Shown here: one piece after another, positions 1 through 15,170 of the stretch
How positions within the stretch are numbered: position 1 is the stretch's first letter
How the letters are laid out: each line of letters starts with the position of its first letter
Source of the DNA: Cymbidium sinense
Taxonomy: Eukaryota; Streptophyta; Magnoliopsida; Asparagales; Orchidaceae
Direction of reading: 5' to 3'
NCBI GenBank assembly: GCA_021442155.1
Contig: CM038228.1
Location: 83,778,114 to 83,842,113 of the forward strand
Length of the DNA: 64,000 nt
Translations under genes and position numbers: made by a program
Notes under the pieces: generated by a model
Seen by the model: only the letters and a program-made list of their open reading frames with translations
The model's database searches: none
Told to the model about the DNA's origin: nothing

Positions 1-760
1 GCCCAATCAATTCCTTTCATCCAATTGAACCCAAATGAATCTCTTTATCTTTCTGAGACATCATTAATTTTAATCAAATTATATGATTTGATTATCTTTA
101 ATGCATTAGATAAATTTTAATAGATAAATCATAGATTTCTTAACCCCAAATTACCTTTTAAATATGCCAAATGGCATATGTAGACATAATTGACCCATTT
201 GATGCCTTCAAGCCATTAGGACCAATTTGAACTATCACAATTAATTGAGCTAATATAATTTTTCAAAAACATTTTAATCAATTAAAGCAATTGATTTGAG
301 TTAAACTAACTTTAATGTAGCTCATTTTGTCTAATTGATTTATTTGACCCAATTTTACAAAAATGAATCTCTTAGACAAAATTGACCAAATTGATCAAAT
401 TAATTAAAAAAAATGTCTCCATTTAAGTTAAGTTGACTTCCCATAATTGATTTACTTTAATTGTCCATTGGTTAGGTTAATTGATCCCAATTGACCTAAC
501 TTAACCTAATTGACCCTACTACGATCACTTAACATTTTTTATCATTTTAATCTTATTTGATTAAATTGACTGGACTAATCTAATTGGATTATCCTCAAAT
601 TTAATTGACCATTAGCTCCATCAAATTATCTTACTTTGATGATGCTATCTAAGGTGATCCACTTAAGAAATTTCAACCTAATTGAACCCTTTGCATCAAT
701 CTCCGAATTGATTTTATTACTTCAACTTAAAAATCTTCTTTGGGTGTTTTAGTGATTCAT
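1..760. repeat. TTGACC/GGTCAA-rich block, possible antisense LTR relic
   Basis: This stretch is crowded with TTGACC, TTGATC and AATTGA words separated by short A+T spacers. The same composition, mostly on the other strand as GGTCAA, marks one segment of the long LTRs further right (for example 31,900-32,620). I infer an old, diverged piece of a related LTR in the opposite orientation, but no exact end or TSD can be seen. Chance similarity of low-complexity A+T-rich DNA is the alternative. No open frame of note lies here. Confidence 0.3.
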
Positions 761-3660
761 GATTCATAAATGTGGTGGAATTTTTTTACTTTGTTTATAT
801 ATATTTTTGAAAAGATGATGCAAAATTAACCTCTCCTTAAGTAGATAGTGGTGTAAATATGAATTACATTTAAGAAGGAATAATTCCTTGACTGATCAAT
901 GCAAACTATTAGTGGATTATTATTCATAATAAAGAACTTTGAGTTGAATCATGGTAGTAAGACCCTTTAATTATGTTTGATAGGGCAATAAGACCTATTT
1001 GATTCAGTAAATAGCTATTTATTATGAATACTTAGACATTATGCCTTTTTTAGGAACTATTAATTAATTAAGTTAATATCTCAAGGTATAGAATTCCTCT
1101 CTTTCTGATATGCCTTCAAAGTCTTCAAAAATATTTGAAAATATTATAGCTAGGATATCCTGAATGAGGAAAAATATTAAAAACATAGAATTAGTATAAT
1201 ACCCTCTAAATGGACAATTCCAAAAATAGAAAAAATGTTATCTACAAAATTGACACCTTTGATTTTAAAGAAAAAGCTACAGTCAAAACTTCAAAATAAT
1301 CAATCACTATAGACAATAATGAGAAGGCTCTTTCATTACTTAGTATAGAAGACCTTCATCCTTATATGCAACACTTCAAGTATATCCATATAGGGTTAAT
1401 TCAAGTTGCATTTAAACCTCTTACTCTTAAAGGATTAAATACTTTTATATTAGCTTGCCTAAGAGACAATCGATGCCTAAACTAGGCACAATCTCTAATG
1501 AGAGTAATTGAAACAAGTCTTTGCCATGGACTTATTTATTTTAACATTTATCCTAATCTAAGTCTATCATTAATTGATATTAATCTATGTGAAGCAAGTA
1601 AAACATTTATAGCTTAAGGTTATGCTTTTCTTCTTGGACAGAAGTGTGTGTGTGTCTATGCATATATGTATATATGTGTAAATAAAATGATGCATATATT
1701 TAATAAAAAATTCAAAAAACTTTCATGGGACTATATCCTAAAGTATGCCCTAATTAAAATACATTTCGAATGAAAATTCCCTCCATATATTTGCACTACT
1801 TCCTATTACACCAAATCTCTTTTGAAATAATTAAAGCCCGAATCACTCTTTGTTTCAATTTTGAAGGTTTTTTAGCTGAAATTCTATTAATTCTACATTA
1901 CAAAAATGCCAGAGAAAGTCTCTCTCCAAAACCCCTAAGTTCTCCTATTTGTGCGGAAGTTGAGATCTGCTCACTTATTTATAAGCAAATTATATTACAA
2001 ATCATTTGATCAACACTCTCTTTTGCTGAAATTTTATTACGTAGATGTGCAGAAATTTATTCCTGCAGTTTGCATTATTTATTCTTCAAATCCTTAACAT
2101 TTATTCTTCTACCCTTCAAATTTTAAATATTCGGTGCTAAAATGTAAAATTTATTTACTAAAATTAATTTAAAAGATTTGTATTTGATTTATATCTCTTT
2201 TTAAAATTTTAAATTTTTTCAACGTTATTTAATTTATGATTACTGATTTTAAGTTTATATTTGTTGAAAATTATAAGAACATTTGTTAAGATTTGTATTT
2301 AATTGTCTTTAAGACTCATATAAATTTTGTTTAAACTTTATATGAAAGTTTACTGAAATTAATTTCTAGAATTTGTAGTACATATTTTATAAATCAAATT
2401 TTAGATTTGTTTAAGAATCATTCATTAAATTTTCAAACTCAAAATTTGTTAGTGCTTTTCAAACTTATTTTGTGAAACTATTTTAAAAAAATTGTTTTTC
2501 ATGATTGAAATCAAATTTGATAAAATACTTACAAATTTGATAAATTTATGTTTGTTCAATTTTATTTATTTATTTATTTATTTGTGTGTGTTTGATGAAA
2601 TTTGTGTGAATCTTTGTTGAAATTCATTTAGGCATTTACTAGAATTTTTTTAGATATTTGCCAAAACACAATTTTGTGATTATTAAAATAATTTCAATTT
2701 TGCTAAAGTTATCTTAAGCAATTTGTAGAGTTAAAAATTAAGGCTTTACTAAAATTATTATCTTTTACTCACTAAAATTTACTTTTTTAGTGGCTAAATT
2801 ATTACAAATACTATATATTAAAAGTGTATGTTGCAAATACTATATATACATTTTTAGTGGCTAATATTAAGAATTTGTTATTAGAAAGGGTAAACAAAAG
2901 TTACTAATCATTTGCTTACAACATTACATATATTAAAAATCTTATTACAAGCATTATTTTGTAGATAAAATTTTATTTCAGATTACACAACTGAGCTTAT
3001 TATTTATCTTATTATTTAGCACTTTATTGCAAGGTTGATTTTATTATAAAGAGATCATTTTAAAAGTTCGCTGTTGGGGTTGAATGACTAACAAAAGTTT
3101 AAGTCCATTTTTTGCTAGATTAGAATTATTTGCAATTTTATTTTATTGTATTATTATATTAATGTTCTTATTTATTATAAATTTTAAAGTTATTTATATT
3201 ATTAAAATAATAAATATGATGAAAATATTGAGCAAATATTTAAATAGATAGATTAAAAGTTATCCTGACATATTAAAATTAATGATGGGTAAATTATTAT
3301 CCATTTTTATAAAAAAAATTATGAATATATTAACATAAATTAGTAAAAAAATTAACTTTTTAAATTATTAAGATTTTATTGATAGTTTCGTTGATTAATA
3401 CTCTTTTATGGCTCAAATTCGATAAGTAAATGAATCAATAAGTTTGGACAAGATTTTAAAACTTTTTCATATTTGGTCATTCACTGATAAGAATATAAAT
3501 AAATGAGCATGATCAATGTAATGCTTATTCAGCTCAATGTGCTAATAACTAATGATAATAGAGAGAAAATTTGATTGCAAGTTCACTTGAATATTATTGA
3601 TGATTAACTTGATAGCAATCACCGCCCTCATTACTTACAACAATTATCTTAATAAATAAA
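761..3660. other. A+T-rich intergenic DNA, no gene seen
   Basis: No coding frame, RNA gene or transposon boundary could be supported. The open frame at 1,770-2,009 has no recognisable domain and normal intergenic composition. Short simple-sequence runs occur, such as TTTA repeats near 2,566-2,583 and TG/TA-rich runs near 1,645-1,680. Confidence 0.6.
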
Positions 3661-3931
3661 TCTTTAAAATTTTCACCTGGGGTGTACAGTCAGTCGGATT
3701 GGACAAATTAATTCTCTAATTTGCTGATCTAAACATATTGGAATCCAAAATCCAAATAATCACACTATTTAATATTTAACATAAACCGACCCGACTCAAT
3801 CCGACATTTTTTTTTTTTGGATTTTTAGTTTGGTTTAAGATAAACCAAAATTATGAATTAATAATCATGGATATTTTTGAAAATAAATAAGATAATAATG
3901 CCCATTCAAAATAATCAATTATACTGGAAGG
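3661..3931. other. GTCGG-containing segment, possible transposon end
   Basis: A segment starting near 3,679 reads ggggtgtacagtcagtcgg, and by 3,785-3,805 the sequence reads accgacccgactcaatccg, which is partly its inverse. Plant hAT-type and other small elements often show a 'ggggtgtacag' start followed by GTCGG words. Paired ends and a TSD were not found, so this may be a fragment. Confidence 0.25.
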
Positions 3932-4105
3932 CTTGAAAATTGACACATTAAATCTTATTTTGCTAAATTATATTTTTAACCTTTTATTTGTGTCTCAAAA
4001 ATTAAAAGAATATTGATGCTTAAAATTGACACATTAAATCTTATTTTGCTAAATTATATTTTAACCTTTTAACCTTTTATTTGTGTGTCATAAATTTTAA
4101 AAAGA
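3932..4105. repeat. Tandem duplication, two copies of ~86 bp
   Basis: Two adjacent near-identical copies each carry the phrase tgacacattaaatcttattt (3,941 and 4,027), followed by a stretch ending in an 'accttttatttgtgt' word. The second copy has a small internal ACCTTTTA doubling. No coding content. Confidence 0.75.
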
Positions 4106-4510
4106 TACAAAACTGATCCAAAATTGAAATCTGAATATTTATATAACACCTAAATTTTTATATTTATATAAATAACACTTAAATTTTTAACATTACATCA
4201 AAACTGGCACAATGAGTAATTTTTTCAAAGTGAAATGCACCTTTGATGTATAGAAAGTGTTATATTTATAAATATCAAATAGATATGTAAATGCATAAAA
4301 TTGTGTGCTATATCTATAAATTTACCAAAAAAAAAAATTTTGATTTTCTTTTTGAGTTCACAACTTATAGTTTAAAATAATAATAATAAAATACTTTGTC
4401 TATTTAGATCATCTATTAATATGTATTTTCATTTAACAAAAGATATTTGGAGAAGGAAAAAATAGATTAAATAAGAATGTTCTTCTTGTATAGAAGATTC
4501 TAAAAGATTA

Positions 4511-7249
<2,739 letters not shown>

Positions 7250-7760
7250 TTTTATAATATATATTTTCTATTATTATTTTGGTTACTTTTATATATTTAT
7301 TTTTTAAATTATTTTATTATTATTATTATTAGGAATATAATAATAATAATTATTATTATTATCATTATTACTATTATTATTTTTTCCTGTATTTCTCATT
7401 ATGATTATATTATTCTAATTTTTAGACATTGACATTCTTTTGTTGTTATTATTGTTGCTATAAGTAATAATAATATCATATTTTAATATGCTATTATAAT
7501 TTTTATTTTATTTCATAATTATTATTATTATTACTAGTATAATTAATTTTATTAGTACTAGTATTATTTTTATTTTAATTTTTAGACATTAACATTATTA
7601 TTATTATTAAATACTAATATTCTTATTACTATTATAAGAATATTTTTATTACTTTTTCGTAATTCTGATGTGTTATTAGTATAATTAATCCTTTTTATAA
7701 TCTTATTTGTTTCATAATTTTTTATTATTACTAGTTTAATTAATTTTATTTTTTAAGTGC
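7250..7760. repeat. ATT/AAT trinucleotide-rich tract
   Basis: Irregular ATT and TTA repeats dominate this stretch. The cleanest part, about 7,312-7,382, runs (ATT)n, then AGGA, then (ATA)n, so the two halves are self-complementary and could fold into a hairpin of about 16 bp. Similar but more degenerate runs continue to 7,760. No coding content. Confidence 0.75.
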
Positions 7761-7852
7761 TTAGCATTAATTAATAATAGTTTAATATTCATATTATTAA
7801 TATAATGTAATTATTATAATGTAGTGTCAACTCTTTATTTAATAAATTTTCA

Positions 7853-7892
7853 ACTAAGCAAGTTATCTCTAGACTAAGCAAGTTATCTCTAG
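7853..7892. repeat. Perfect 20-bp tandem duplication
   Basis: The word actaagcaagttatctctag occurs twice head to tail with no mismatch (7,853-7,872 and 7,873-7,892). It marks the left edge of the GC-richer patch that follows. Confidence 0.9.
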
Positions 7893-7979
7893 CTATCATT
7901 AATACACTAATAATTGATTTCAAATAATATAATCACAATGAGTCAACAAACATTGAACTTCATGTTATTTTATAATTGT

Positions 7980-9080
7980 GATCTGATTTAGCTGATGAAT
8001 TTGCACCTATGTATGCCGACAGTCGTCGCCAACCAATTCGTATCACCATACAATCGAATACTGACTAGATTGTTGTGATAATTTATTAGGCACTCACCAA
8101 TATTGGACATAGTGTATTATCATCCATATGACCCCACAATTAGTACCACGTTTCGTATAAGATAGATGAAGATACAAACTTGTGTACCACTTAGATTGCT
8201 TAGATGAACCTTTATAAGAGAGTCACATGTAGATTTAGATGAGATCACTTTCTTGAGGCACATGCAAGCTTATATATTCCTTCTTCTTTGTTCTTTTCTT
8301 ATTCCAAATACATCGAGATTAGAGATTCACTTGCAGTATTTACCTATCATTGTGAACTTGATAGTTTTTTTCCTAGTACTATATTGGAGGAGCTATTCTC
8401 AAAATTTATATAGGGAGTTGAAAGAGGTGACAAAGCCTCGGTGAGTGAATACTAGCTTATTATTAAATACTTTGTTGATCTTAATCAAATTTTTCTTTGC
8501 AATGTGAGTGAATTTTGAGGTAGAGGATGTGTTGCAGCCTGCAAAGGATGATGATGCAAGCAGCAATTGATGAGATCGAGGAGCTATGCACTAGGATATG
8601 ACATTCAATGTACTTTTAGATGAACCACCATAGGATGACACACAAGAGGATGTTGAGCCGTCCGAGTCATGTGGATCTTGGACCATCCACTTTTACTATT
8701 CCCGCTCTTTTGTTCATAATACCACCATTGCCTACATATCCAGCATGGACACCATTATGACTCATATTAGGGAGGATCACAGGGTGGCATCTTTTGGCAA
8801 TCATCATTAACTCTTTCAACATTTTTCGAACCTGGACCATCTTGGGTGACCCAAGGCAGCAGCCCATCTTGGATACTCATTGCCACTCCACCGCCTTATG
8901 GACATCAATTTTGAGAGGCTTCCACTAGTTCACTACCATAGGAGCAGTAGTAGTTCATGGCCTTATGCAGCTCAACAAATGATGATACCCAAGCTCCCAA
9001 GGAGGCATTATGACCTGCGAGATAAATCACGCCATGCACCATTACACTCTCTGGTGGGTCATATCACCTAAACATCGACG
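7980..9080 (+). pseudogene. GC-richer patch, possible decayed gene or transposon exon
   Basis: This patch is less A+T-rich than its surroundings and contains several short open frames on the plus strand (8,253-8,444 and 8,880-9,071) and one on the minus strand (8,667-8,867). A good splice-donor-like sequence, CG/GTGAGTG, ends the first plus frame at about 8,440. A Pro-rich phrase (PPLPTYPAW) near 8,720 and a basic, Arg/His-rich tail near 9,000-9,080 are in different frames. I do not recognise the family with confidence. A relic of a plant mobile-domain type transposon gene is one guess, and a relic of a host gene is another. Stops and shifts rule out an intact product. Confidence 0.2.
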
Positions 9081-9728
9081 TAGGCGATAGTAGGACTTTA
9101 GATGTATGATATATATTGTACACTTTAATTGTTTTCACATATTTCAGTACGTTGTATTAGATATCTTTAGTTATTAAACTTTTATATGTGATTATGATTT
9201 CAGTTTTAGTAGTCAGACTTTTTTTCTACCATCTTTTTTTTTAAATATTATCATCTAAAATTTTTAAAATAAATTAAAATTTTAAATATGATTTTCATAT
9301 TAACATTTGCAAATATTTTATATGCGTATAATATAAAATTTTAAATTCATACTAATATTTTGAAATATTTACTCATTATAATTGTTTAAAAATTATATTA
9401 ACATTATAAAAAATATTTAAATGAAGATATTTTAACTTTATGCTATTTTATAAAAATCCTCTAACATTATCAACATCTAAAATTTTAGCACTCGCAAAAA
9501 AATAAATAAATTTGACAAATTTATTATTTAATTTAATTTTTTTGGTATTATTAATTTTATTTTAAATGATGAAATTCACTTAATTATTTATAAAACAAAA
9601 ATATTAAATATTAATTAAATTTTTAAACATTAGATTTTATTATTTATATTAGTTATTATACTTATTTAATATAATCTTAGTTAATAATAATTAAACTATA
9701 TTTTTTTTTAATGTTAATATTTACAGTT
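9081..9728. other. A+T-rich DNA flanking the LINE, no gene seen
   Basis: Very A+T-rich sequence with no open frame or repeat structure that I can support. It ends at the LINE insertion site, where composition changes abruptly to GC-rich within about 40 bases. Confidence 0.6.
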
Positions 9729-9744
9729 AGGCTGTCGACAATGT
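9729..9744 (+). repeat. LINE target site duplication, left copy
   Basis: The 16-bp word aggctgtcgacaatgt lies immediately before the GC-rich LINE start and recurs without mismatch at 16,555-16,570, right after the poly(A) tail. This is the footprint of target-primed reverse transcription. The perfect match suggests a fairly recent insertion compared with the decay inside the element. Confidence 0.95.
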
Positions 9745-9936
9745 CATTTCTCCTTTTTTTCTGCTCTCCCCGACTCCTCTCCTGAAGCGCGACCTAGGGC
9801 TTTTCCCTTCCGTCTCTTGTGGCCGCCCTGAGCAGCGGTTTTAGCTTTTTTCTCCAGGTCGAGATTCGGCCTCAAATGTCCTCCGCCGCCGGCTTAATGG
9901 CGAAAATAGCCTTTCGCAAACATTGTCTGCTCACGG
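9745..9936 (+). promoter_or_regulatory. LINE 5' untranslated region, likely internal promoter
   Basis: This leader starts with a pyrimidine-rich run (catttctcctttttttctg) and then becomes GC-rich with several CG dinucleotides, in sharp contrast to the A+T-rich flank. LINEs carry their own promoter in this region; that it has promoter activity here is inferred from position and composition only. It ends near the ATG at 9,937. Confidence 0.55.
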
Positions 9937-10808
9937 GATGGATCTGACGAAGGCGATGCCCCTCTCGGTAAGTTCGTTCCTTCATCCTCTGCTCCAGCCC
10001 CCGCTTTGAAATCTTTCAAGGAAGCGTTATCTGGTAACAATCACTCCCCATGAATCGGTTAACTTGCTACTCGCTGGAATCCCTGATGTGTTCGGACATG
10101 GATGTTGAAAAATTAGCTAAACCTTTTGAATATTCACCGATTGGGAAATTTAATTTACGGAGACCTCGTTGATAAGATTCGAGCTTTCTTTCATTCTAAA
10201 CTGCGGGTTCCTTTTGGTGGTATGACCCTCGGCATGTGCTTATCCAACTAAATAATGATCTCGATTATTCGAGTGTTTGACGTCGCTCTTATCTAGTTTA
10301 TAATTGTCAAATCGTCTCCTTAAGTGGTGCCTAGTTTTGATGTTAAGGAAGAGTCCCCGATTGTTCCAATTTGGCTATCTTTCCCTAACATGCGCATTCA
10401 TTTTGTTACACATCAAGTCCTATTTGCGGGGGCTTTATTTGGTCGACCTTTACAAATAGATCAGACGTGAAATCCTCATACATTTGCTGGATCTTAGTTG
10501 AAATAGATATTACCAAAAAGCACCCAAAAGAAGTTTGGATAGGCTCAGAAAAACTAGGCTATAACCAAAAAGTTGAATTTGAAAACTTTCCAGTTTTCTG
10601 CTCCCATTGCAAAATTCATGGGCATGAAAACTCTGATTGTTTTATTCTACATCCTCAGCTAAAAAAAAATAAGTTAGCAGAGCCCATCTCCTCTTTACCA
10701 AAAGATCAACCTACAAAAATGGCCTATGTTCCCAAAATCAATCAAATAGGCACAAACTCACATAAACTTATCGTTTCATCTACCATTCGCAAAAGGGCTT
10801 CACAATGA
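9937..10808 (+). pseudogene. LINE ORF1 relic: DUF4283-like region and CCHC zinc knuckle
   Basis: ORF1 of plant LINEs encodes an RNA-binding protein that packages the element RNA. The likely start is the ATG at 9,937, but the frame is lost soon after. Pieces in shifting frames match the family: SFKEALSG (about 10,008), a 'GKFNLRRPR' stretch (about 10,145), DPRHVLIQL-like residues (about 10,220), and 'SPIVPIWLSFPN' (about 10,355), typical of DUF4283 proteins. The last open part (10,467-10,808, 113 residues) holds a zinc knuckle, C-x2-C-x4-H-x4-C, at Cys45, Cys48, His53 and Cys58 of that frame. A stop follows at 10,808. The 567 bases to the endonuclease start (10,809-11,375) contain no clear domain and probably held the polar ORF1 tail. 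Confidence 0.8.
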
Positions 10809-11375
10809 ATTAGTAGAATCTCATGAAGATACATCATGTGAGGGAAAGGATCAACACCTGAATTTGTACCAATAGACAATTTATTGCCCCAACCAAATAT
10901 TGAAATTTACCATCGACCTAGCACAAAGAAACATTGGTGATGATCTTGTTGGGGAAGAAATAAGAGAATCTCGGGACACTTTGACATCCAACAAAACAAA
11001 CGTAGTGAAGAAACCGTAGTTTTAGAAAAACATTCAACTCATAATCGAAATGATGAGAACAAACCACCACCTTCAATACCGTCATATAGACTCAATACCC
11101 TATCCTATCAACAACATATAGACATTGAAGGGAAATCTCTATCTCCATTCCTAGAATTACCACGAAGCTAACATGAATCTTTTATCTTACTCTCTTTGGA
11201 TGGAGATGCTGAGACCGAAAGACCTTTCCAAACAGTCTACAAAAGAAATCCACAAAACCTAGAAGCTCCCTAGAACCACCGGATCCGCCTCCACTATTCA
11301 AAAAATGCATTTAGGTTTTCTTTTACTGACCTTCCTTCCATTTTCCTTATTATGCTCTTCAAATTGAATTCTTAG

Positions 11376-12020
11376 TTATGATTAGGTCTATTATATGGAA
11401 TATTCGTGGTATTGGGACCCTATTGTCCATAATAGGGTTAGAAGCCTCTGCACTCAACGTCTCACTCCTTATTATTTTAGAACCTCTTATTCACTCCTCC
11501 AAGATTGCTAAGGTTGCTCGTAAAATCGGCTTCCAACTACTTTCATAACATTAGTAATAAAATTTGGTGCTTCGGAAACCACCAATCACTATCACCATCA
11601 GAAGACCGATTCAATTGATTAATGTTCTCATCTCTTTTGGGGATTTTCTCTGTTCTTTTATTTATGCCGCTTGTAACGGAGGGGGGGAACATTCTTTGGA
11701 ATAGTTTAAGATCCTTTGCCTCATCTGTCACTTTACCTTGGATTGTTGGAGGTGATTTTAACACTATTCTTACCGCTTCCGAAAGAAGGGGGGGATCCTC
11801 CCCTAACTCCCATTCCATGGAAGATTTCGCGAATATGATCCTTGATTGTAATTTAATCGACATCGGTTTTACAGGTTCTAACTTCACTTGGAACAACTCC
11901 AGACTTTGGCAACGCCTAGATCGCACACTATTCAACTCACTATGGATTGACCAATGGCCTAACACAACAGTGGAACATTTAAGTAGAACTCTTTGGATCA
12001 CGCTCCACTTATTTACGTAA
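11376..12020 (+). pseudogene. LINE ORF2 relic: APE-type endonuclease domain
   Basis: This is the start of ORF2. The endonuclease nicks the target DNA to prime reverse transcription. The ATG near 11,377 begins a peptide with the 'IIWNIRGIG' motif that opens endonuclease/exonuclease/phosphatase-fold domains in plant LINEs. After a disruption, the open stretch at 11,622-12,020 gives 'WIVGGDFNTIL' (catalytic GDFN motif), then 'LIDIGFTGSNFTW' and 'RLDRTLFN', all in the expected order. Frameshifts lie near 11,400-11,620. The opposite-strand frame at 11,543-12,001 is a shadow of this domain. Confidence 0.85.
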
Positions 12021-12739
12021 TGAACCCCACCTCCTAGGTCCCCTTCTCCCTTTAGATTTCAAAATATGTGGGCCACATAATGACTTTTGAATGTTGTCTC
12101 GATGAATTGGATGGCCCATCCACCACAACTCTAAAGGTATGATCCGATTTTGGCTAAAACTTAAACGCCTTAAACAAACTCTAAATTGGTGGAACAAACA
12201 TCAATTTTAAAACCTTTTACTAATTTAAAAGTATGGAAAATTTGGTTTGCTCTCTTGAAGAAGCGTCATCATGGATTCATCAAACTACCAACTTAAGGAA
12301 GCTAAGGATAAGTGATCACATTTCAAAATATGGAAGAAACTTATTGGCGTCAAAAGCTAAACAAAACAAATAAAGGACGTGAAATACTAAATATTTTCAC
12401 GCTCTTTTCAAAAAAAGAAAAGTTCTAAACTCTATTAAAAAAATTAAAGAGAATGGTGGATCACTTGCGACAAAGAATTTGCAAGACTTCTGGTAACCAT
12501 TTTAAAAATTACTTAACACAAACCCAGTTATTGAAATCTCCAATCCTCACTTGATTCCCTCCTGATCACCTCGAAAACAATTTTCTCACGGTCCCATGGA
12601 AGCGAGATTTGATACCCTTACTAGCATGAACTCGGATTCTATTCGGACGATGGGTTTACTACACATTTCTTCCAACATTCTTTGGTCCACTATTAAACTG
12701 ATTTGATTAATGCGGTTTGGGATTTTTTGAGGGAACCCC

Positions 12740-13520
12740 CTTCCTAGAGCCTTGCAAGTACCTCCAATCATTCTTATCCCTAAAATTCAAACCCGGAATC
12801 ACAGGGTGATTTTAGACCTATCATCTTTGCACCTTTTCAATAAATTAATTGCTAAGCTAATCTGTCATTAGCCCTTCCTACCATTATCTCTCCAAATCGG
12901 TGATTTATGAAAGGTAGAGCTATTTCGATAACATCCTCCTTGCCCAAGAATTAATCCATGACATCAGCGTTGGAAACATTATCTTCAAACTAGATTTTTC
13001 TAAAGCTTTTGACAATCTCTCTTGGGACTTTTATTTAAGATTCTTCTTTTGGTTTCTCTCAGCGATTATTAATCTTATTAAAATTGTGCCACCAATGCTT
13101 GGTTTTCTGTGATCAATGGTAAACGGCGGTTTTCAAATCTTCCCATGGCTTGAGACAAGGAGACCCTCTTTCCCCGACTCTTTTTATCATTGTTGTTGAC
13201 TACCTTTCCAGGTGTTTAAATGATATTTTCTTGTATAAGCCTAACTTGATTTATAAAACTCGTGGAGGAGTTCCGCTCTCATCTTAGCTTTGCGATGACG
13301 TTATCATCTTCGCAATTATCCCTCATATAAAAACAATCTTACAATTACTCAAGAATTTTGGTAGGAAAGTGGTTTAACTCTTAACAAGACAAAATGTTGC
13401 TTCATTCCTTCTTCCAAAATTGCCAATAGGGTTAATCATATTCAGCATTATCACTTTGAGCAACATCGTGGCCTCTTAAATACCTTGGTGCTCCTCTTTC
13501 AAAGGTCACAAAAGTCACAT
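12740..13520 (+). pseudogene. LINE ORF2 relic: reverse transcriptase domain
   Basis: The polymerase of the LINE, broken into at least four frames. Visible motifs in order are: 'IILIPKIQ' (about 12,768), 'FKLDFSKAFDNLSW' with the first catalytic Asp (12,984-13,028), '[11 protein letters not shown]' (about 13,153-13,185), and the catalytic block at 13,279-13,314. There 'SHLSFA' is read in one frame and 'DDVIIFA' in the next, so a single-base loss lies inside the conserved FADD motif itself. A later 'LKYLGAPLSK' (about 13,480) is the usual thumb-side motif of plant LINE reverse transcriptases. This copy cannot make active enzyme. Confidence 0.9.
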
Positions 13521-14838
13521 CATTTCGATGAGATAATCCAAAAGATCTCTAATCGTATTTCTTCTTGGGAATATAACTTTCTCTCTTTTGGCGGTAGGCT
13601 TTTCGATTAAGAGCACCCTCAACTCCATACCCATTTATCTCATTCAATCTATTAGCCTACCAATTCTATCATCAGATTGAGAGGCTTATAAATAAATCTA
13701 ACACTTCCACCAAAAAATGCATTGGTCCAGTTGGCAAAATGTTGTGGCCCATTTGAGGAAGGTCTTGGTAAGACTATTAAAGATACAATCAATGCATTTT
13801 CTCACAAACTTTGGTGGAACTTTAGATGCAATTATAACCTTTTAACTTCATGAATGTTAAATATTGCCAAGGGAAGCACCCTATAACTTGTTCTTACAAT
13901 CTAGAGACTCTCCGACTTGGAGAAGACTATGTAGCATTAAATGGATGGCCGAGTCACATATTACTTGGGGCATAAATTCCGGAAACTCTTATTTTTGGCA
14001 AGATAACCTGATTGGTGGGTCCATTGGAATTACTTTCTTCTCGATACCATTAGAGTTAACTCATTTTTGGCTTAATAATAAGTGGAATATTTCTAAACTC
14101 CTGGAATACATCCCCTCCTCTATAATAGATAAGCTAAATTTCATTCAAATCTCCTGCCCATCAAAGATCGATTCTTTTAAACTTTCTAATGGTGAATTTA
14201 ATTTAAAAACATCGGATGTATAATAAATGCTCATTTCTTCTCTAACGTTTTGACAAAATTTGGCATAACAATATTCCTACCACTTACTCAATTCTTGTTT
14301 GGCGTATTCTTAAGAACTTTATTCCGGTTGACTCTTTAATGTGGAACAAAGGCTTCCACTTACCCTCTAAATGCTATTGTTGTTTTCACATCGAAGATGT
14401 TAATCATCTGTTTGTAAATGGGGCCATTGCGTCGAAGCTGTGGCGGTGGTATGATGATCTTTTTAACTTTGACCTTTTCAATGGTTCCTTATCCATATTC
14501 CAACTTCTAGATATTTATTTTAAAAACATCCCTAAAGGTCACATCAAAATCACTATGGCTAGTATTATTATTTGGTTTATATGGATGGCCAGAAACGAAG
14601 CAAAACACAACGGTATAGCTATGAATCACAGAAAAATTATTGCTAGAATAATATACAAAACTAGTGAATTATTCAATGCCGACGTTATCAAGCATAAACA
14701 TTTCAAAGGTTGTTTTATTGTGGCTACCAAATTAGGTCTTCATCTACCTCTTCCAACTATATGTCATTCACAGAGAAGGTTGTTTATTGGGTTAAACCCA
14801 AAACAACCTTCTTAAAATCTGGATGGTTGTCCACCGTA
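13521..14838 (+). pseudogene. LINE ORF2 relic: connection region and zf-RVT zinc-binding domain
   Basis: The segment after the polymerase keeps open stretches at 13,864-14,223 and 14,339-14,815. The first has 'WRRLCSIKWMAESHITWGINSGNS' type residues and 'FWQDNLIG', common between the polymerase and zinc domain in plant LINEs. The second has a Cys/His cluster, 'KCYCCFHIEDVNHLFVN', matching the zf-RVT zinc-binding domain, followed by a Trp-rich part ('IIIWFIWMARNEAKHN'). Its precise biochemical role is not settled in plants; nucleic acid binding is assumed. Confidence 0.8.
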
Positions 14839-15170
14839 ATGGTTACTGATTGTGGCGGTATTTTTAGAACTACGGTAAAGTTCTTTATGCTTTTGCTTTT
14901 CCTCTCTGCATCCCTGTTACGTTCCATATCGAGCTTATGGTACTATGCCATTGAGATTTGCCTTCAACAAATGGTTTAACATCTGGATTGAAGTGGATGC
15001 TTTCGATTATTAATCTCTTAACTTCTACAAAGGCTAGTAATGCTGAATTGTTTTATGTCCTCAAGCATATCCGGACCCTCCTTCTAAATTCAATTATAAG
15101 ATCTCCCATGTTTGGAGGGAAGGCAATGCATGCGATTTTCTAGCAAACTTAGGTGCTAGGCGACTAATAG
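14839..15170 (+). pseudogene. LINE ORF2 relic: C-terminal RNase H domain
   Basis: The end of ORF2 in shifting frames. Around 14,970-14,995 the reading 'FNIWIEVDAFD' fits the central strand and catalytic Asp of an RNase H fold. Around 15,095-15,157 'ISHVWREGNACDFLANLGA' matches the C-terminal motif of plant RNase H domains, H-x-x-R-E-x-N-x-x-x-D-x-L-A. The N-terminal catalytic strand is not clearly readable. This class of L1 with an added RNase H is known in plants. Frameshifts make the domain inactive. Confidence 0.8.

Noticed and set aside
11543..12001. 152-codon minus-strand frame
   Set aside because: It is the antisense shadow of the LINE endonuclease domain, whose plus-strand motifs are clear.
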